In this document: one piece after another, positions 15,812 through 29,745 of the stretch
How positions within the stretch are numbered: the stretch's first letter is position 1
Layout: each line of letters starts with the position of its first letter
Source of the DNA: Bacillota bacterium
GTDB taxonomy: Bacteria; Bacillota; Sulfobacillia; JAJZYS01; JAJYTV01
Reading direction: 5' to 3'
NCBI GenBank assembly: GCA_021793645.1
Contig: JAJYSJ010000001.1
Span: 248,001 to 312,000, forward strand
DNA length: 64,000 bases
Notes under the pieces: model-generated
Database searches by the model: none
What the model was told of the DNA's origin: nothing
Seen by the model: only the letters and a program-made list of their open reading frames with translations
Position numbers and translations under genes: made by a program

Positions 15812-17223
15812 TAGCGCCCGACTTCCTCCTCGATCATGGTCCGCGCGAGGTCCGGGGCGACGCGTCCGCGCGTGCGACGCATGACCTGGCCGACGAGGAA
15901 GCTCATCGCCTTCTCCTTGCCGGCGCGCAGATCCTCCACCGCCTTCTGCTCCTGCTGCAGCACCGCTTGCACCTCGGCGCGAACCGCGTCGCGGTCGTCG
16001 AGACGCACGAGGCCGAGGCGCTCGGCTGTCCTCAGCACCGTGCCGCCTTCCGCCGCGAGCACCGCCAGGACCTGCTTTCCAGACGCCTGTGTCAGTGCAC
16101 CCTCGGCGATCTGGCGCAGCAGCTGAGCGAGTTCCGCCGGCAGCGCCTTGGGCGCTTCGAAGTCGAACTGCCCCTCGTTCTCGAGGCGCGCCAGCTCGCC
16201 CGTGATCCACTTCGCTGCCTCGAGCGGGTCCGCCCCCGCAGCCGTAGCCGCGTCGAAGTACGCACCGCGCGCCTGGCTCTCCGCGATCAGGCGAACCTGC
16301 TCGTCGGCGACGCCCAGTACAAGCAGCTGTGCGCGCCGGGCGGCCGGCAGCTGCGGCAGCCCGGCGCGCAGCTGTTGGACCCTGCCTGCGTCGATCGCAA
16401 AGGGCCGCAGATCGGGCTCCGGGAAGTAGCGGTAGTCCTGCGCCTCCTCCTTCGAGCGCTGCGGGTAGGTGGCACCACGCGGGTCGTCCCAGCCGCGCGT
16501 CTCCTGCGCGACCTGCCCGCCCTGCCGGTAGATCTCCGCCTGGCGCTGCGCCTCGTAGGCGAGCGCACGCTCAAGGAAGCGAAAGGAGTTCATGTTCTTG
16601 ATCTCGACGCGCGGGTTCAACACGTCCGAGCCCACCGGCCGCACCGAGATGTTGGCATCAGCGCGCACCGACCCTTCCTCCATGCGTGCGTCGGTGACGC
16701 CGAGGTAGAGTGCGATGCGCCGTATCTCCTCCCAGTACGCACGCGCGTCCTGCGCAGAGCGCAGGTCCGGTTCCGAGACGATCTCGAGCAGCGGAACACC
16801 GGCCCGGTTGAAGTCGACGACGGCCGTTCCTGCCTCGTGCTGCAGCTTTCCGGCGTCCTCCTCGAGCTGCACGCGCGCGACGCGGACCGCGCCGCCGGCA
16901 GGCAGTTCGACCTGTCCGTGTGCACCGATCGGCTCATCGAGCTGGGAGATCTGGTAGCCCTTCGGCAGGTCGGGGTAGAAGTAGTTCTTGCGGTCGAACT
17001 TGCTGCGCTCGGCGATGCGGCATCCCAGCCCCAGGGCCATGCGGATCGCGGCCTCCAGCGCCGCGGCATTCGGCACGGGCAGCGCACCCGGCAACCCAAG
17101 GCAAACCGGACAGATGTGGGTGTTGGGCGGGGCGCCGAACTCGTTGCGGCACGAGCAGAACATCTTCGTGCGCGTGCCGAGCTCGATGTGGACCTCGAGC
17201 CCGATCACCGTTTCGAACTCCAT
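15811..17223 (-). CDS. gatB: Aspartyl/glutamyl-tRNA amidotransferase subunit B
   Basis: GatB (470 residues) phosphorylates and helps amidate Glu-tRNA(Gln) or Asp-tRNA(Asn). It starts MEFETVIGLEVHIELGTRTK, the usual GatB start, with CSCRN and CPVCLGLPG zinc Cys pairs. KNYFYPDLPKGYQISQLD and the HEAGTAVVDFNRAGVPLLEIV region are also present. The C-terminal YqeY tail domain ends in GQVMRRTRGRVAPD. It is in the gatCAB order with ATGA overlap to gatA. Confidence 0.96.
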   Translation of the reverse strand: MEFETVIGLEVHIELGTRTKMFCSCRNEFGAPPNTHICPVCLGLPGALPVPNAAALEAAIRMALGLGCRIAERSKFDRKNYFYPDLPKGYQISQLDEPIGAHGQVELPAGGAVRVARVQLEEDAGKLQHEAGTAVVDFNRAGVPLLEIVSEPDLRSAQDARAYWEEIRRIALYLGVTDARMEEGSVRADANISVRPVGSDVLNPRVEIKNMNSFRFLERALAYEAQRQAEIYRQGGQVAQETRGWDDPRGATYPQRSKEEAQDYRYFPEPDLRPFAIDAGRVQQLRAGLPQLPAARRAQLLVLGVADEQVRLIAESQARGAYFDAATAAGADPLEAAKWITGELARLENEGQFDFEAPKALPAELAQLLRQIAEGALTQASGKQVLAVLAAEGGTVLRTAERLGLVRLDDRDAVRAEVQAVLQQEQKAVEDLRAGKEKAMSFLVGQVMRRTRGRVAPDLARTMIEEEVGR

Positions 17224-18632
17224 CAGCGCACCGCCTCCTCGAGCGCTGCCGCCGCGCGCAGCAGGATGTCCTCGCGCATAGGCGACGCCATCAGCTGCAG
17301 GCCGACCGGCAGGCCGCCCGCCGGCCGGCCGGGCACCGAGATCGCGCACAGCCCGGCGAGGTTCGCCGGGATCGTCAGGGCGTCCGCCATGTACATCGCA
17401 AGCGGGTCGTCGGTATTCGCGCCGAAGGGGAAAGCCGTCGTCGGGGTCGTCGGCGTGAGCAGCACGTCGACCTCGTCGAAGGCGGCAGAGAACTCGGCGC
17501 GCAGCAGCGTGCGCAGCTTCTGCGCCCGCAGGTAGTAGGTGTCGTAGTAGCCCGCCGAGAGCACGTAGGTGCCGAGCAGGATGCGCCGCTTCACCTCCGG
17601 ACCGAACCCCTGGCCGCGGCTCCGCCGGTAGGCCTCGAGCAGGTCCTGCGCTTCGTCGCGCGGGCCGTAGCGCATGCCGTCGAAGCGCGCCAGGTTCGAG
17701 GACGCCTCGGCGGGTGCGATGATGTAGTAGGCGTCGAGCGCGTAGGGGGTGTGCGGCAGCGAGACGTCGCGCCGCGTCAGCCCCTGCGCCTCGAGCAGAT
17801 CCGCGGCGCGCAGCACCTCGTCCCGCACCGCTGGAGCGACGCCTTGCGCCAGGTACTCCGCCGGTACGCCGAAGCGCAGCCCGCGCGCACCGCGCTCGAT
17901 TTCCGCAAGGTAGTCCGCCACTGGGGCGTCCACGGACGTCTGGTCGCGCGGGTCGCGCCCCGCGATCGCACCGAGCACGACGCCCGCGTCCCGCACGTCC
18001 CGCGTGAGGGTTCCGATCTGGTCTAGGGATGAGGCGAAGGCAATCAGGCCGTATCGGCTGACGCGCCCGTAGCTCGGCTTGAGCCCCACGCAGCCGCAGA
18101 ATGCGGCCGGCTGGCGCACCGAGCCGCCTGTCTCGGAACCGAGGGCGTAGTGACAGAATCCGGCCGCAACGGCGACTGCGGAGCCGCCGGAACTGCCGCC
18201 GGGCACGCGGGAGGGATCGACCGGGTTGCGCGACGGGCCGTAGGCGGAATATTCCGTCGAAGAGCCCATGGCGAACTCGTCCAGGTTCGTCTTGCCGAGG
18301 AGCAGCGCACCGCGCGCCTCCAGCCGCTCGATCGCGGTCGCCGAGTACGGCGGCAGGTACCCCTCGAGAATGCGGGAAGCAGCGGTCGTGCGCACGCCTT
18401 CGGTAACGAGGTTGTCCTTCGCGGCGTAGGGGATGCCATAGAGCGCGCCGGCCTCTGCAGGGCGCGACGCGTCTGCGGTCTCGGCCGCTGCGCGCACCTC
18501 CGGCAGCAGCGTAAGGAAGCTGTGCAGCTCCGCCTCGCGCTCCTCGATCGCGCTCAAAGCGGCGTCCACCAGCGCGGCGCTGGTCGTCTCACCCTGCTCT
18601 AGCCGCCGTGCGGCTTCGCGCAGCGTCTCCAT
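17223..18632 (-). CDS. gatA: Aspartyl/glutamyl-tRNA amidotransferase subunit A
   Basis: The 469-residue amidase-signature enzyme releases ammonia from glutamine for the GatB reaction. The Ser-cisSer-Lys triad is visible: YAAKDN with the catalytic Lys, and GGSSGGSAVAVAAG plus GSETGGSVRQPAA with the two Ser. It overlaps gatB (ATGA) and abuts gatC, so the three subunits are translated as a block. Confidence 0.96.
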   Translation of the reverse strand: METLREAARRLEQGETTSAALVDAALSAIEEREAELHSFLTLLPEVRAAAETADASRPAEAGALYGIPYAAKDNLVTEGVRTTAASRILEGYLPPYSATAIERLEARGALLLGKTNLDEFAMGSSTEYSAYGPSRNPVDPSRVPGGSSGGSAVAVAAGFCHYALGSETGGSVRQPAAFCGCVGLKPSYGRVSRYGLIAFASSLDQIGTLTRDVRDAGVVLGAIAGRDPRDQTSVDAPVADYLAEIERGARGLRFGVPAEYLAQGVAPAVRDEVLRAADLLEAQGLTRRDVSLPHTPYALDAYYIIAPAEASSNLARFDGMRYGPRDEAQDLLEAYRRSRGQGFGPEVKRRILLGTYVLSAGYYDTYYLRAQKLRTLLRAEFSAAFDEVDVLLTPTTPTTAFPFGANTDDPLAMYMADALTIPANLAGLCAISVPGRPAGGLPVGLQLMASPMREDILLRAAAALEEAVR

Positions 18633-18922
18633 CAGGCGTCCTCCCGCAGGCCGGGCACGATCAGGTAGCGGCCGTCCAGCCGCGCAGCCGCGCCCAGCCC
18701 GTCCTCTACGGGCAGGCTCGTCCCAGGCTCGTCCGGGCGCATGCCGCCGTCGGCTCCGACGGGCCAGTAGGTCGCCTCAACGCTCGAGAGATCGAGCGCC
18801 TGCAGGCGCTCGACGTGGTGCAGGATCGACTGGAGATCCCGCTCGAGGCGCTCCGCCTCCCCATCCTCCAGGTTGAGCCGCGCCAGCGCGGCCAGCTTCG
18901 GCACGATCTTCTCCTCGGCCAC
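18632..18922 (-). CDS. gatC: Aspartyl/glutamyl-tRNA amidotransferase subunit C
   Basis: The 96-residue GatC wraps around GatA and stabilises the amidotransferase. Residues match the family start (VPKLAALARLNLEDGEAERL) and the helical middle (ILHHVERLQALDLSSVEAT). The GTG at 18922 follows AAGGAGGG with 8 nt spacing and gives the normal family length; longer reading frames upstream would cross the hairpin at 18948-18969. Confidence 0.93.
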   Translation of the reverse strand: MAEEKIVPKLAALARLNLEDGEAERLERDLQSILHHVERLQALDLSSVEATYWPVGADGGMRPDEPGTSLPVEDGLGAAARLDGRYLIVPGLREDA

Positions 18923-18947
18923 GCGCAAAGCCCTCCTTACGTAGCAA

Positions 18948-18969
18948 GGGCACCGCCCTGGCGGTGCCC
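18948..18969 (-). terminator. Hairpin after the oligopeptide ABC ATPase genes
   Basis: GGGCACCGC / GCGGTGCCC with a 4-nt loop lies between the OppF-like stop and gatC. It is GC-rich but lacks a clear U-run on the minus strand, so termination may be partial. Confidence 0.5.
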
Positions 18970-18984
18970 CCTTGCCTTCTCCCC

Positions 18985-19986
18985 TCAGATCGACCGCTTC
19001 TGCAGCGGTGCGTCCATCACTTGACGGAAGTGGCAGGCAGTCATGTGTCCGCCGCCAAGGTCGATGAGCGGCGGCTCCTCCTGACGGCAGATCTCCTGCG
19101 CGTAGGGGCACCGGGTGTGGAAACGGCAGCCCTTCGGCGGGTTCACCGGGCTCGGAACATCGCCCTCGAGCACGATGCGCTCTCGCTTCAGATCCGGGTT
19201 CGGAACCGGGATCGCGGACATCAGCGCTTCGGTGTACGGGTGCTGCGGGTGGGCGAACAGGTCCTTCGAATCAGCCAGTTCCACTATCTTCCCCAAGTAC
19301 ATGACGCCAACGCGCGTCGACATGTGCTTTACGACATTCAGACCGTGTGCGATGAAGACGTACGTCAGACCGAACTTCTCCTGCAGGTCGTTGAGAAGGT
19401 TCAGCACCTGCGACTGGATCGACACGTCCAGCGCCGACACCGGCTCATCGCAGACGATCAGCTTGGGGTGCAGAGCGAGAGCGCGCGCAATGCCGATGCG
19501 CTGGCGCTGGCCGCCGGAGAACTCGTGGGGATAGCGCTTGAGGTGGTAGCCCGAGAGGCCCACGGTCTCCAGCAGATCGCGCACTTGGTTCTCGCGGTCC
19601 CTGCCGCTTGCGATGTGGTGCACGCTGAGCGGCTCGCCGACGATCTCCCCGACGGTCATGCGCGGGTTCAGCGAGGAGTACGGGTCCTGGAAGATGATCT
19701 GCATGTCGCGGCGCTGGCGGCGCATCGCCTCGCCCTTCAGCGCGAAGATCGACCTGCCTTCAAACAGCACGTCGCCGCTTGTGCGCTCCTCAAGGCGCAG
19801 CATCACGCGACCTGTCGTCGTCTTGCCGCAGCCGGACTCGCCGACCAGGCCGAACGTCTCGCCGGGGTAGACATCGAAGCTGATGTCGTCGATCGCGTGC
19901 ACCTGGCCGCGCTGACGCGACAGGACGCCTCCGCGCACGGGGAAGTACTTCTTTAGGTTGCGCACGGAAACGAGTGGTTCACTCAC
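18985..19986 (-). CDS. Oligopeptide/dipeptide ABC transporter ATP-binding protein (OppF/DppF type)
   Basis: The 333-residue ATPase has Walker [14 protein letters not shown], signature LSGGQ-type [15 protein letters not shown], and Walker [15 protein letters not shown]. The C-terminal oligopeptide-transporter extension carries [14 protein letters not shown], the Cys-rich motif of OppD/OppF. It would energise import of peptides (or nickel) with the preceding DppD-like protein, whose stop overlaps its start (ATGA). Confidence 0.93.
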   Translation of the reverse strand: MSEPLVSVRNLKKYFPVRGGVLSRQRGQVHAIDDISFDVYPGETFGLVGESGCGKTTTGRVMLRLEERTSGDVLFEGRSIFALKGEAMRRQRRDMQIIFQDPYSSLNPRMTVGEIVGEPLSVHHIASGRDRENQVRDLLETVGLSGYHLKRYPHEFSGGQRQRIGIARALALHPKLIVCDEPVSALDVSIQSQVLNLLNDLQEKFGLTYVFIAHGLNVVKHMSTRVGVMYLGKIVELADSKDLFAHPQHPYTEALMSAIPVPNPDLKRERIVLEGDVPSPVNPPKGCRFHTRCPYAQEICRQEEPPLIDLGGGHMTACHFRQVMDAPLQKRSI

Positions 19987-20972
19987 GACGCTTCCGCCTC
20001 CTTGCGCTCCGACGGCGCGATGATGCAGCGCGCCACCGCACCTTCGCCGACGTCCACAAGCGGCGGTTCCGCTTCCAGGCAGCGAGGTTCAACGTACGGG
20101 CAGCGCGGCGCAAAGCGGCAGCCGGACGGCATGTGGAGCGGGTTCGGCACGATGCCAGGGATGACGTGCAGCCGTCCCGCCGGCTGGTCCAGCCGCGGGA
20201 TGGACCGGAGCAGGCCCTCGGTGTAGGGGTGATAGGGGCGGCGGAAGATCGTCTTCACGTCCGCTTCTTCGACCACCTTGCCGGCGTACATGACCACGAC
20301 CCGCTGTGCCATCTCGGCAACGACGCCAAGGTCGTGGGTAATGATGATGATCGACATGCCAAACTGGTCCTTGAGTTCCTTCATCAATTCGAGGATCTGC
20401 GCCTGAATTGTCACGTCGAGCGCCGTGGTGGGCTCATCCGCAACCAAAAGCTTCGGATTGCAAGCCAGTGCCATGGCGATCATCACGCGCTGGCGCATAC
20501 CGCCCGACATCTGGTGCGGGAACTCGTTCGCCCGCCGTTCTGGAAGTGAAATGCCAACGCGCCGCAGCATCTCGATCGCCTTATCAAGCGCATCCTTGCG
20601 AGACAAGTGCTGGTGCAGGATCAGCGACTCCGCGATCTGCGCACCGACTGTGTAGACTGGGTTCAACGATGTCATCGGTTCCTGAAAAATCATCGAAATT
20701 TCGTCGCCGCGGATGTGCCGCATCTCGGCGTCGCTTGCGTGCACCAGGTCCTTGCCCCGGAAGACGATCGATCCCTTCGCGATCCGGCCAGGAGCACTGA
20801 TGAGCCGCATGACCGATAGAGCCGACACGCTCTTGCCGCAGCCCGACTCTCCGACGATGCCTAGCGTTTCGCCTTCTTCGACGTGAAAGGACACCCCATC
20901 GACTGCCTTGACGAGGCCCTCATCCGTCGGGAATTCGGTGTGGAGGTCCGTTACCCGCAGGAGCTCCGCCAA
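19983..20972 (-). CDS. Oligopeptide/dipeptide ABC transporter ATP-binding protein (OppD/DppD type)
   Basis: The 329-residue partner ATPase has Walker [16 protein letters not shown], signature [15 protein letters not shown], and Walker [15 protein letters not shown]. The OppD C-terminal Cys motif is [14 protein letters not shown]. The TTG start follows AAGGGGG with 7 nt spacing. No permease or substrate-binding gene is adjacent in either direction, so the membrane subunits must be encoded elsewhere. Confidence 0.93.
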   Translation of the reverse strand: MAELLRVTDLHTEFPTDEGLVKAVDGVSFHVEEGETLGIVGESGCGKSVSALSVMRLISAPGRIAKGSIVFRGKDLVHASDAEMRHIRGDEISMIFQEPMTSLNPVYTVGAQIAESLILHQHLSRKDALDKAIEMLRRVGISLPERRANEFPHQMSGGMRQRVMIAMALACNPKLLVADEPTTALDVTIQAQILELMKELKDQFGMSIIIITHDLGVVAEMAQRVVVMYAGKVVEEADVKTIFRRPYHPYTEGLLRSIPRLDQPAGRLHVIPGIVPNPLHMPSGCRFAPRCPYVEPRCLEAEPPLVDVGEGAVARCIIAPSERKEAEAS

Positions 20973-21040
20973 ACCTGTTCCCCCTTCTTATTCGGCCGCT
21001 GATCGAACGTACCAATTCGCATCTATTCTATGGCGCATGT

Positions 21041-25188
<4,148 letters not shown>

Positions 25189-25365
25189 GTCTCTAGTATA
25201 AAGGTCCCAGCCTGCAACGGACGAGTTCTCTCTCATTTCATCGATTCGCGGTTAAGATTGCCTTAGGCGGAAGGATGCGCGTCCGGGCGCGCGAATGCAG
25301 TATGAAGCGGCTCCGCTGGGCAGATAGTTGCGAGAGAACGCGATCTTGCAGGGAGGCTTTTCGCG

Positions 25366-26196
25366 CTGCATACGCTACAGGTGATCATCCTAGCCGTCAT
25401 CCAAGGCGTGACGGAGCTCTTCCCGATCAGTTCGGTCGGCCACAACGTAATCATTCCAAAATTGCTCCAGTGGCACCTCAATCAGGCTGGGCCGGCGTTC
25501 CTTCCGTTCGTCGTCGTGCTGCACCTCGGCACGGCGCTAGCGCTGCTGATCTTCTTCTGGCGGGACTGGATCGACGTCTTGCGCGGCATCTTCGGCCGCG
25601 GCGAGGACGTCGAGAAGAACCGCCATCTTTTCGACCTGCTGCTGGTGGGCACGCTGCCGGCCGTGTTCTTCGGTTTCTTCTTCGAACAGGTACTCAAATC
25701 GCTCTTCGCATCGCTGGTGCTCGCCTCGATCATGCTGATCGTCAACGGGATCGGCCTTTACTATGGCGAACGGCTGCGCAAGGACGAAGGCAAGACGCTC
25801 GCCGACCTCGGCTGGAAGCAGGCACTCGTGGTAGGCCTCGCGGAGGCGACGGCGCTCATCCCGGGCATCTCCCGCTCCGGGGCGAGCATGGTCGCGGGCA
25901 TGGCCTACGGTCTGAAGACCTCGGAAGCGGCGCGGTACGCATTCCTTCTCGGCTTCCCAGTGATTCTGGGGGCCGGGGTCCTGGAGGTGCCGAAGCTCTC
26001 GGCCGCGGCAATCGCACCGGGCACCGTACCCCTGGCGATACTCGGCGGCCTCGTCGCAGCGGTCGTCGCCTACTTCTCCGTCGCATTCCTGACGCGCTAC
26101 TTCCGCCACAAGGAAGGCGACGCGCTGCGTCCCTTCGCCTACTACTGCTGGGCGCTCGGCATCCTCGGGGTGCTGGGAGCGGCGCTGCGCTTCTGA
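25366..26196 (+). CDS. uppP: Undecaprenyl-diphosphate phosphatase
   Basis: The UppP/BacA integral membrane protein (about 276 residues) recycles the lipid carrier for peptidoglycan synthesis and can give bacitracin resistance. Both catalytic motifs are visible: IQGVTELFPISSVGH with its glutamate and serine-rich loop, and ATALIPGISRSGASM. Family members begin with M-x3-LQAIILGIVQG, so the start is probably CTG at 25366 (GGGAGG 9 nt upstream) rather than the GTG at 25381. Confidence 0.92.
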   Translation: MHTLQVIILAVIQGVTELFPISSVGHNVIIPKLLQWHLNQAGPAFLPFVVVLHLGTALALLIFFWRDWIDVLRGIFGRGEDVEKNRHLFDLLLVGTLPAVFFGFFFEQVLKSLFASLVLASIMLIVNGIGLYYGERLRKDEGKTLADLGWKQALVVGLAEATALIPGISRSGASMVAGMAYGLKTSEAARYAFLLGFPVILGAGVLEVPKLSAAAIAPGTVPLAILGGLVAAVVAYFSVAFLTRYFRHKEGDALRPFAYYCWALGILGVLGAALRF

Positions 26197-26212
26197 TCCT
26201 GCCCTCGAAGCC

Positions 26213-26245
26213 AAAGGGGACCGCGGACCATCCGCGGTCCCCTTT
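26213..26245 (+). terminator. Bidirectional terminator between uppP and the HD-GYP regulator
   Basis: A perfect 15-bp stem AAAGGGGACCGCGGA with a 3-nt CCA spacer before its complement lies between two convergent genes. Each side ends in a short T-run (CCCCTTT). Confidence 0.8.
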
Positions 26246-26250
26246 GCTGT

Positions 26251-27279
26251 CTAGAGGAGCGGAGCCGAGGCGAGCGCCTCCAGGATCTCGGCTTGGCCGG
26301 CGTCAAACGCTTCGACGACGGCTGGATCGAAGTGGCTGCCGGCGCCCTGCACGATGGCGCTGCGGGCTTGCGCCTCGCTCCACGCCTTCTTGTACACCCG
26401 GTCGCGCCGCAGAGCGTCGAAGACGTCGGCCACGGCGACGATCCTGCCTGCGATCGGGATGGCGTCCCCTGCGAGCCCCATTGGGTATCCACGGCCGTCA
26501 TGGCGCTCATGGTGGGTTCGCGCGATCTCCTCGGCCAGCTGCAGCAGGGGGATGCTGCTCCCGCCGAGGATGTTCGCACCGTGCATCGCGTGCGTCTTGA
26601 CGAGGCTGTACTCCTCGGTGGTCAAGGGGCCGGGCTTGAAGAGGATCCGCTCGGGAATGACCATCTTCCCGACATCGTGCAGCTGCGCAGCCATGCCGAT
26701 CATCTCGCAGTAGCGCCGGGGTACGCCCAGCCGGCTGGCAAGCACCTGCGCGGTGATCCCGACCGCCTGTACGTGGCGCCCGGCGTCCGCCATATGGTAT
26801 TCGGCGGCGGCTGCCATCCGTCGCAGCATCTCGACCTGCATGATGGTCAACTGCTCCTGCTGGCTGCGCAGGTCCTGGTGCAGCACCCTCGCCTCCAGCA
26901 GCTTGTGCACGCGCAGGACGAACTCCTTGGCATCAAAGGGCTTCGTGACGAAGTCCGCGGCCTTCACCGCGAGCGCACGCAGCTTCGTCTCTGCGGTGAT
27001 GTCTGCGGTCATGATCAGGACGGGAAAGAACGCCGACTCCTCTCCAAGCTCCTCGCGCAGCAGGGCCATGACCTCGAATCCGTCCAGATGCGGCATCTTG
27101 AGGTCCAGGATCAGAAGGTCCGGCCGGATTTCCAAAAAGCGCTCCAGGACCTGCCGCGGGTCCTGCAAAGAGTGGATGGAGCGATACCCCTCCTTTCCGA
27201 GCAGGCGCTCGACCAGGCGGACGTTCGCTTCTTGGTCGTCGACGACCAGGAGTGTGCAGTCGAGGACGTCACGTTCCAA
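26251..27279 (-). CDS. Response regulator with HD-GYP (c-di-GMP phosphodiesterase) output domain
   Basis: The 342-residue protein has an N-terminal receiver domain: VVDDQEAN with acidic pocket, phospho-acceptor Asp in LLILDLKMPHLDG, and conserved Lys in VTKPFDAKEF. The second half is an HD-GYP phosphodiesterase: AQLHDVGKMVIP, THAMHGANIL, ARTHHERHDGRGYP and IVAVADVFDAL. It should degrade cyclic di-GMP on phosphorylation. The hybrid kinase gene ends 6 nt upstream, so the pair forms one signalling unit. Confidence 0.9.
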   Translation of the reverse strand: MERDVLDCTLLVVDDQEANVRLVERLLGKEGYRSIHSLQDPRQVLERFLEIRPDLLILDLKMPHLDGFEVMALLREELGEESAFFPVLIMTADITAETKLRALAVKAADFVTKPFDAKEFVLRVHKLLEARVLHQDLRSQQEQLTIMQVEMLRRMAAAAEYHMADAGRHVQAVGITAQVLASRLGVPRRYCEMIGMAAQLHDVGKMVIPERILFKPGPLTTEEYSLVKTHAMHGANILGGSSIPLLQLAEEIARTHHERHDGRGYPMGLAGDAIPIAGRIVAVADVFDALRRDRVYKKAWSEAQARSAIVQGAGSHFDPAVVEAFDAGQAEILEALASAPLL

Positions 27280-27285
27280 TGCAGT

Positions 27286-29619
27286 TCACCTTCCTTCCAG
27301 TTCCAGCAGGCTGGAGCACTTCGCGACGAATTCCATCACCTGCAGCGGCTTGGCCAGGTATTCGGTGGTTCCACCCACCTCTGCAATGCGCTGCGCCGCA
27401 TCGGGACCGCTCGCACTCACGACGATCACAGGCACGTCGCGCGTGCGCGCATCCTGGCGCAGAACCCGCAGCAGTTCCACGCCGGACGCGCCGGGCAGAT
27501 CGAGGTCCAGGAGGATCAGTCGCCAGCCACCCTCCAGGGCGCGCTCGAGGCCTGCCTCCGCCGTGGGCGCCGCTTCCACGCGCAGCCCGGGAAGGGCGCC
27601 GAGCAGCCGGCGCACGAGGAGTACGCTCTGCGGGTTGTCCTCGATGTGCAGAACCGCGGGCTGCCCTCCCGGCCCGTCCTGTTTCACGCCTGCCGCGGGT
27701 TCCTCCACCGTGACCACGACGCCTGCTGCGGGAAGCGTAAACCAGAAGGTGCTGCCCTCGCCCGGCTGGCTGACCACGCCCACTTCGCCGCCCATCGCTT
27801 CGACAAGCCGCTTCACGACAACCAGTCCGAGTCCGCTGCCCTCTTCTCCCGTCTCCTCCGCGCCCAGCCGCTCGAACGGCAGGAAGAGCTGGACCTGCCG
27901 CTCGGGCGCGATGCCGCGGCCGGTGTCCTCGACGGCGAACCGCACCATGGCGTCCTGCCCCTGCCATGACACATGCACGCGCCCGCCGCTGCGGTTGTAC
28001 TTCACAGCGTTCGAGAGCAGGTTCAACAGGACTTGGCGCAGGCGCTGGCGGTCTGCGAGCACCGCATCGGACGCAGTTCCCTGCATCGTGATCTCGACAC
28101 TGCGCCGCGCCGCCTGCTGCGCGACGAGCGGCATCGCGCCCTCGACCGCCGCAGCCGCCTGGACCGGTTCGGGCGAGAGCTGCAGGCGGCCCGTCTCGAT
28201 GCGCGAGACATCCAGCAGATCATTCATCAGCGCTAAAAGGTGCCGCCCTCCGCGGGCGATGAACTCGACGCTTTCCCGGTCGTCTGGCGCAAGCTCGGAC
28301 ATCTCGAGCAGCTGCGCGAACCCGAGGATCGCGTTCAGCGGCGTGCGCAGTTCGTGGCTCATCCGCGAGAGGAAATCGCTCTTCTCCCGGTTCGCCGCCT
28401 CGGCCGCCTCGCGCGCGGCGACCAGTCCCTCTGCCATGCGGCGCTGGTTGTCGATGTCCAGGGTGTAGGCGAGTACGTTGCGTACGCCCTCCTGTTCGTC
28501 GAGGAGCCCTACCGTCCGCAGCCAGACGGCGCGGCCATCCTTGCGCAGCGCACGGAATTCGGTCTCGCCGAACCCGTTCTGCGCAAGACTCTGCAGGCGC
28601 TCCTCCTGGAGCGGGAGGTCGTCGGGATGGGTGACCTGGCGCCAGAAGCTGCGCACGTCCACCAGTTCCTCCGGATGGTAGCCCAGCACCTCCTGCAGAT
28701 TCCCGCTGATGAAGATGGGACGGCCGCTGTCCAACTCCCAGGCGAAGAAGATCAGTGGGCTGCGTACGATCAAGCGCTCAAGGAACATGCTCGCCTCGCG
28801 CAGCCCCGCCATCCGGCGCGCAAGTGCGGTGCGCAGACTTGCAATAACCTGCGACACCTCCTCCAACTGGTCGCGGCCGGGCTGCACCGCGTCGAGTTCC
28901 GGGTCGGTTGCCGCGAGGTCCCGCACCTTGCGCACCAGGGCCCGCAGCCACCGGTTCAGGTCGCTGAGCAGGAGCCAGTCGAGCCAAAGGGTGAGCGCGA
29001 TGCCTCCCGCCAGCGTCGACCCGAGTATCCAGGCAAAGGAGCGCTGCGCCGCGGCGTTCTCGGCGTTTGCCGCGCCAATCCGCTCACTCTGCGCCGCAGT
29101 GGCCGCATCAAGGTTCGCGACAGCGACAAAGAGCGCGCTGCTCTGCATGGTCGAGAGGAGCGCCATGCCTTGGGATCCCGTGGTCAGGCCAGTAGCCGCG
29201 CGCGAGAGGGAGACGGCCGCCCGGTGGGCCTGCTGAGCCTCGAGACGCGCTGACGGGCCCAGCGGCCGCGCCTTCGCCAGCACTGCTGTAAGAAGTACGG
29301 CGGATGCGAAGTCGCGCACGGCAACGGCCCGCGCAGACGAGTCTCCAGTCGCACTGTAGCGGTAGGCCGCACCTTGGCCGCTCAGCAGCACGATCAGGGT
29401 CTTCTGCGCCAATCCGCGGACCTGGACGGCGCCCTCGATTGCCCTTAGCGCGCCGCGGTCGACCCCCTGCAGATAGAGCATCCCGATTCCCGAAGCGGCG
29501 ATGGCCATGATCGGTACGGCCATCGCAACCAGCATGCGTCTACGGATCCTATCGCTGCCAGCACGCGGGAGATGAAAAGCGCCCACGGTAAATCGCCTCG
29601 ATTCCGGCCCCGCCGTCAT
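27286..29619 (-). CDS. Hybrid sensor histidine kinase with PAS and receiver domains
   Basis: The 777-residue membrane-bound kinase is organised as TM1 (LVAMAVPIMAIAASGIG, residues ~30-48), an extracytoplasmic helical sensor region, and TM2 (ILGSTLAGGIALTLWLDWLL). A PAS_3 domain follows (LIFFAWELDSGRPIFISGNL, with WRQVTHPDDL). HisKA has its His in FLSRMSHELRTPLNAILG, and HATPase has NLLSNAVKYN and DTGRGIAP. A C-terminal receiver carries LLDLDLPGASG. It likely phosphorylates the adjacent HD-GYP regulator. The signal is unknown. Confidence 0.9.
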   Translation of the reverse strand: MTAGPESRRFTVGAFHLPRAGSDRIRRRMLVAMAVPIMAIAASGIGMLYLQGVDRGALRAIEGAVQVRGLAQKTLIVLLSGQGAAYRYSATGDSSARAVAVRDFASAVLLTAVLAKARPLGPSARLEAQQAHRAAVSLSRAATGLTTGSQGMALLSTMQSSALFVAVANLDAATAAQSERIGAANAENAAAQRSFAWILGSTLAGGIALTLWLDWLLLSDLNRWLRALVRKVRDLAATDPELDAVQPGRDQLEEVSQVIASLRTALARRMAGLREASMFLERLIVRSPLIFFAWELDSGRPIFISGNLQEVLGYHPEELVDVRSFWRQVTHPDDLPLQEERLQSLAQNGFGETEFRALRKDGRAVWLRTVGLLDEQEGVRNVLAYTLDIDNQRRMAEGLVAAREAAEAANREKSDFLSRMSHELRTPLNAILGFAQLLEMSELAPDDRESVEFIARGGRHLLALMNDLLDVSRIETGRLQLSPEPVQAAAAVEGAMPLVAQQAARRSVEITMQGTASDAVLADRQRLRQVLLNLLSNAVKYNRSGGRVHVSWQGQDAMVRFAVEDTGRGIAPERQVQLFLPFERLGAEETGEEGSGLGLVVVKRLVEAMGGEVGVVSQPGEGSTFWFTLPAAGVVVTVEEPAAGVKQDGPGGQPAVLHIEDNPQSVLLVRRLLGALPGLRVEAAPTAEAGLERALEGGWRLILLDLDLPGASGVELLRVLRQDARTRDVPVIVVSASGPDAAQRIAEVGGTTEYLAKPLQVMEFVAKCSSLLELEGR

Positions 29620-29693
29620 CCTAATTCACCCAGTCAGAAATCGGAAGAGGGGCATACCCCCGAAGGTCGCACCGCGGACCAGAAGGATGCACA

Positions 29694-29730
29694 GCGACGG
29701 GGGCACCCGCAATGCGGGCGCCCCCGTCGC
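29694..29730 (-). terminator. Hairpin downstream of the TPR protein/peptide operon
   Basis: GCGACGGGGGC-A-CCCGC, loop AAT, GCGGG-C-GCCCCCGTCGC makes a 16-bp stem with one mismatch. It follows the small peptide gene and lacks a strong U-tract. Confidence 0.6.
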
Positions 29731-29745
29731 CATCACACCCATCGC

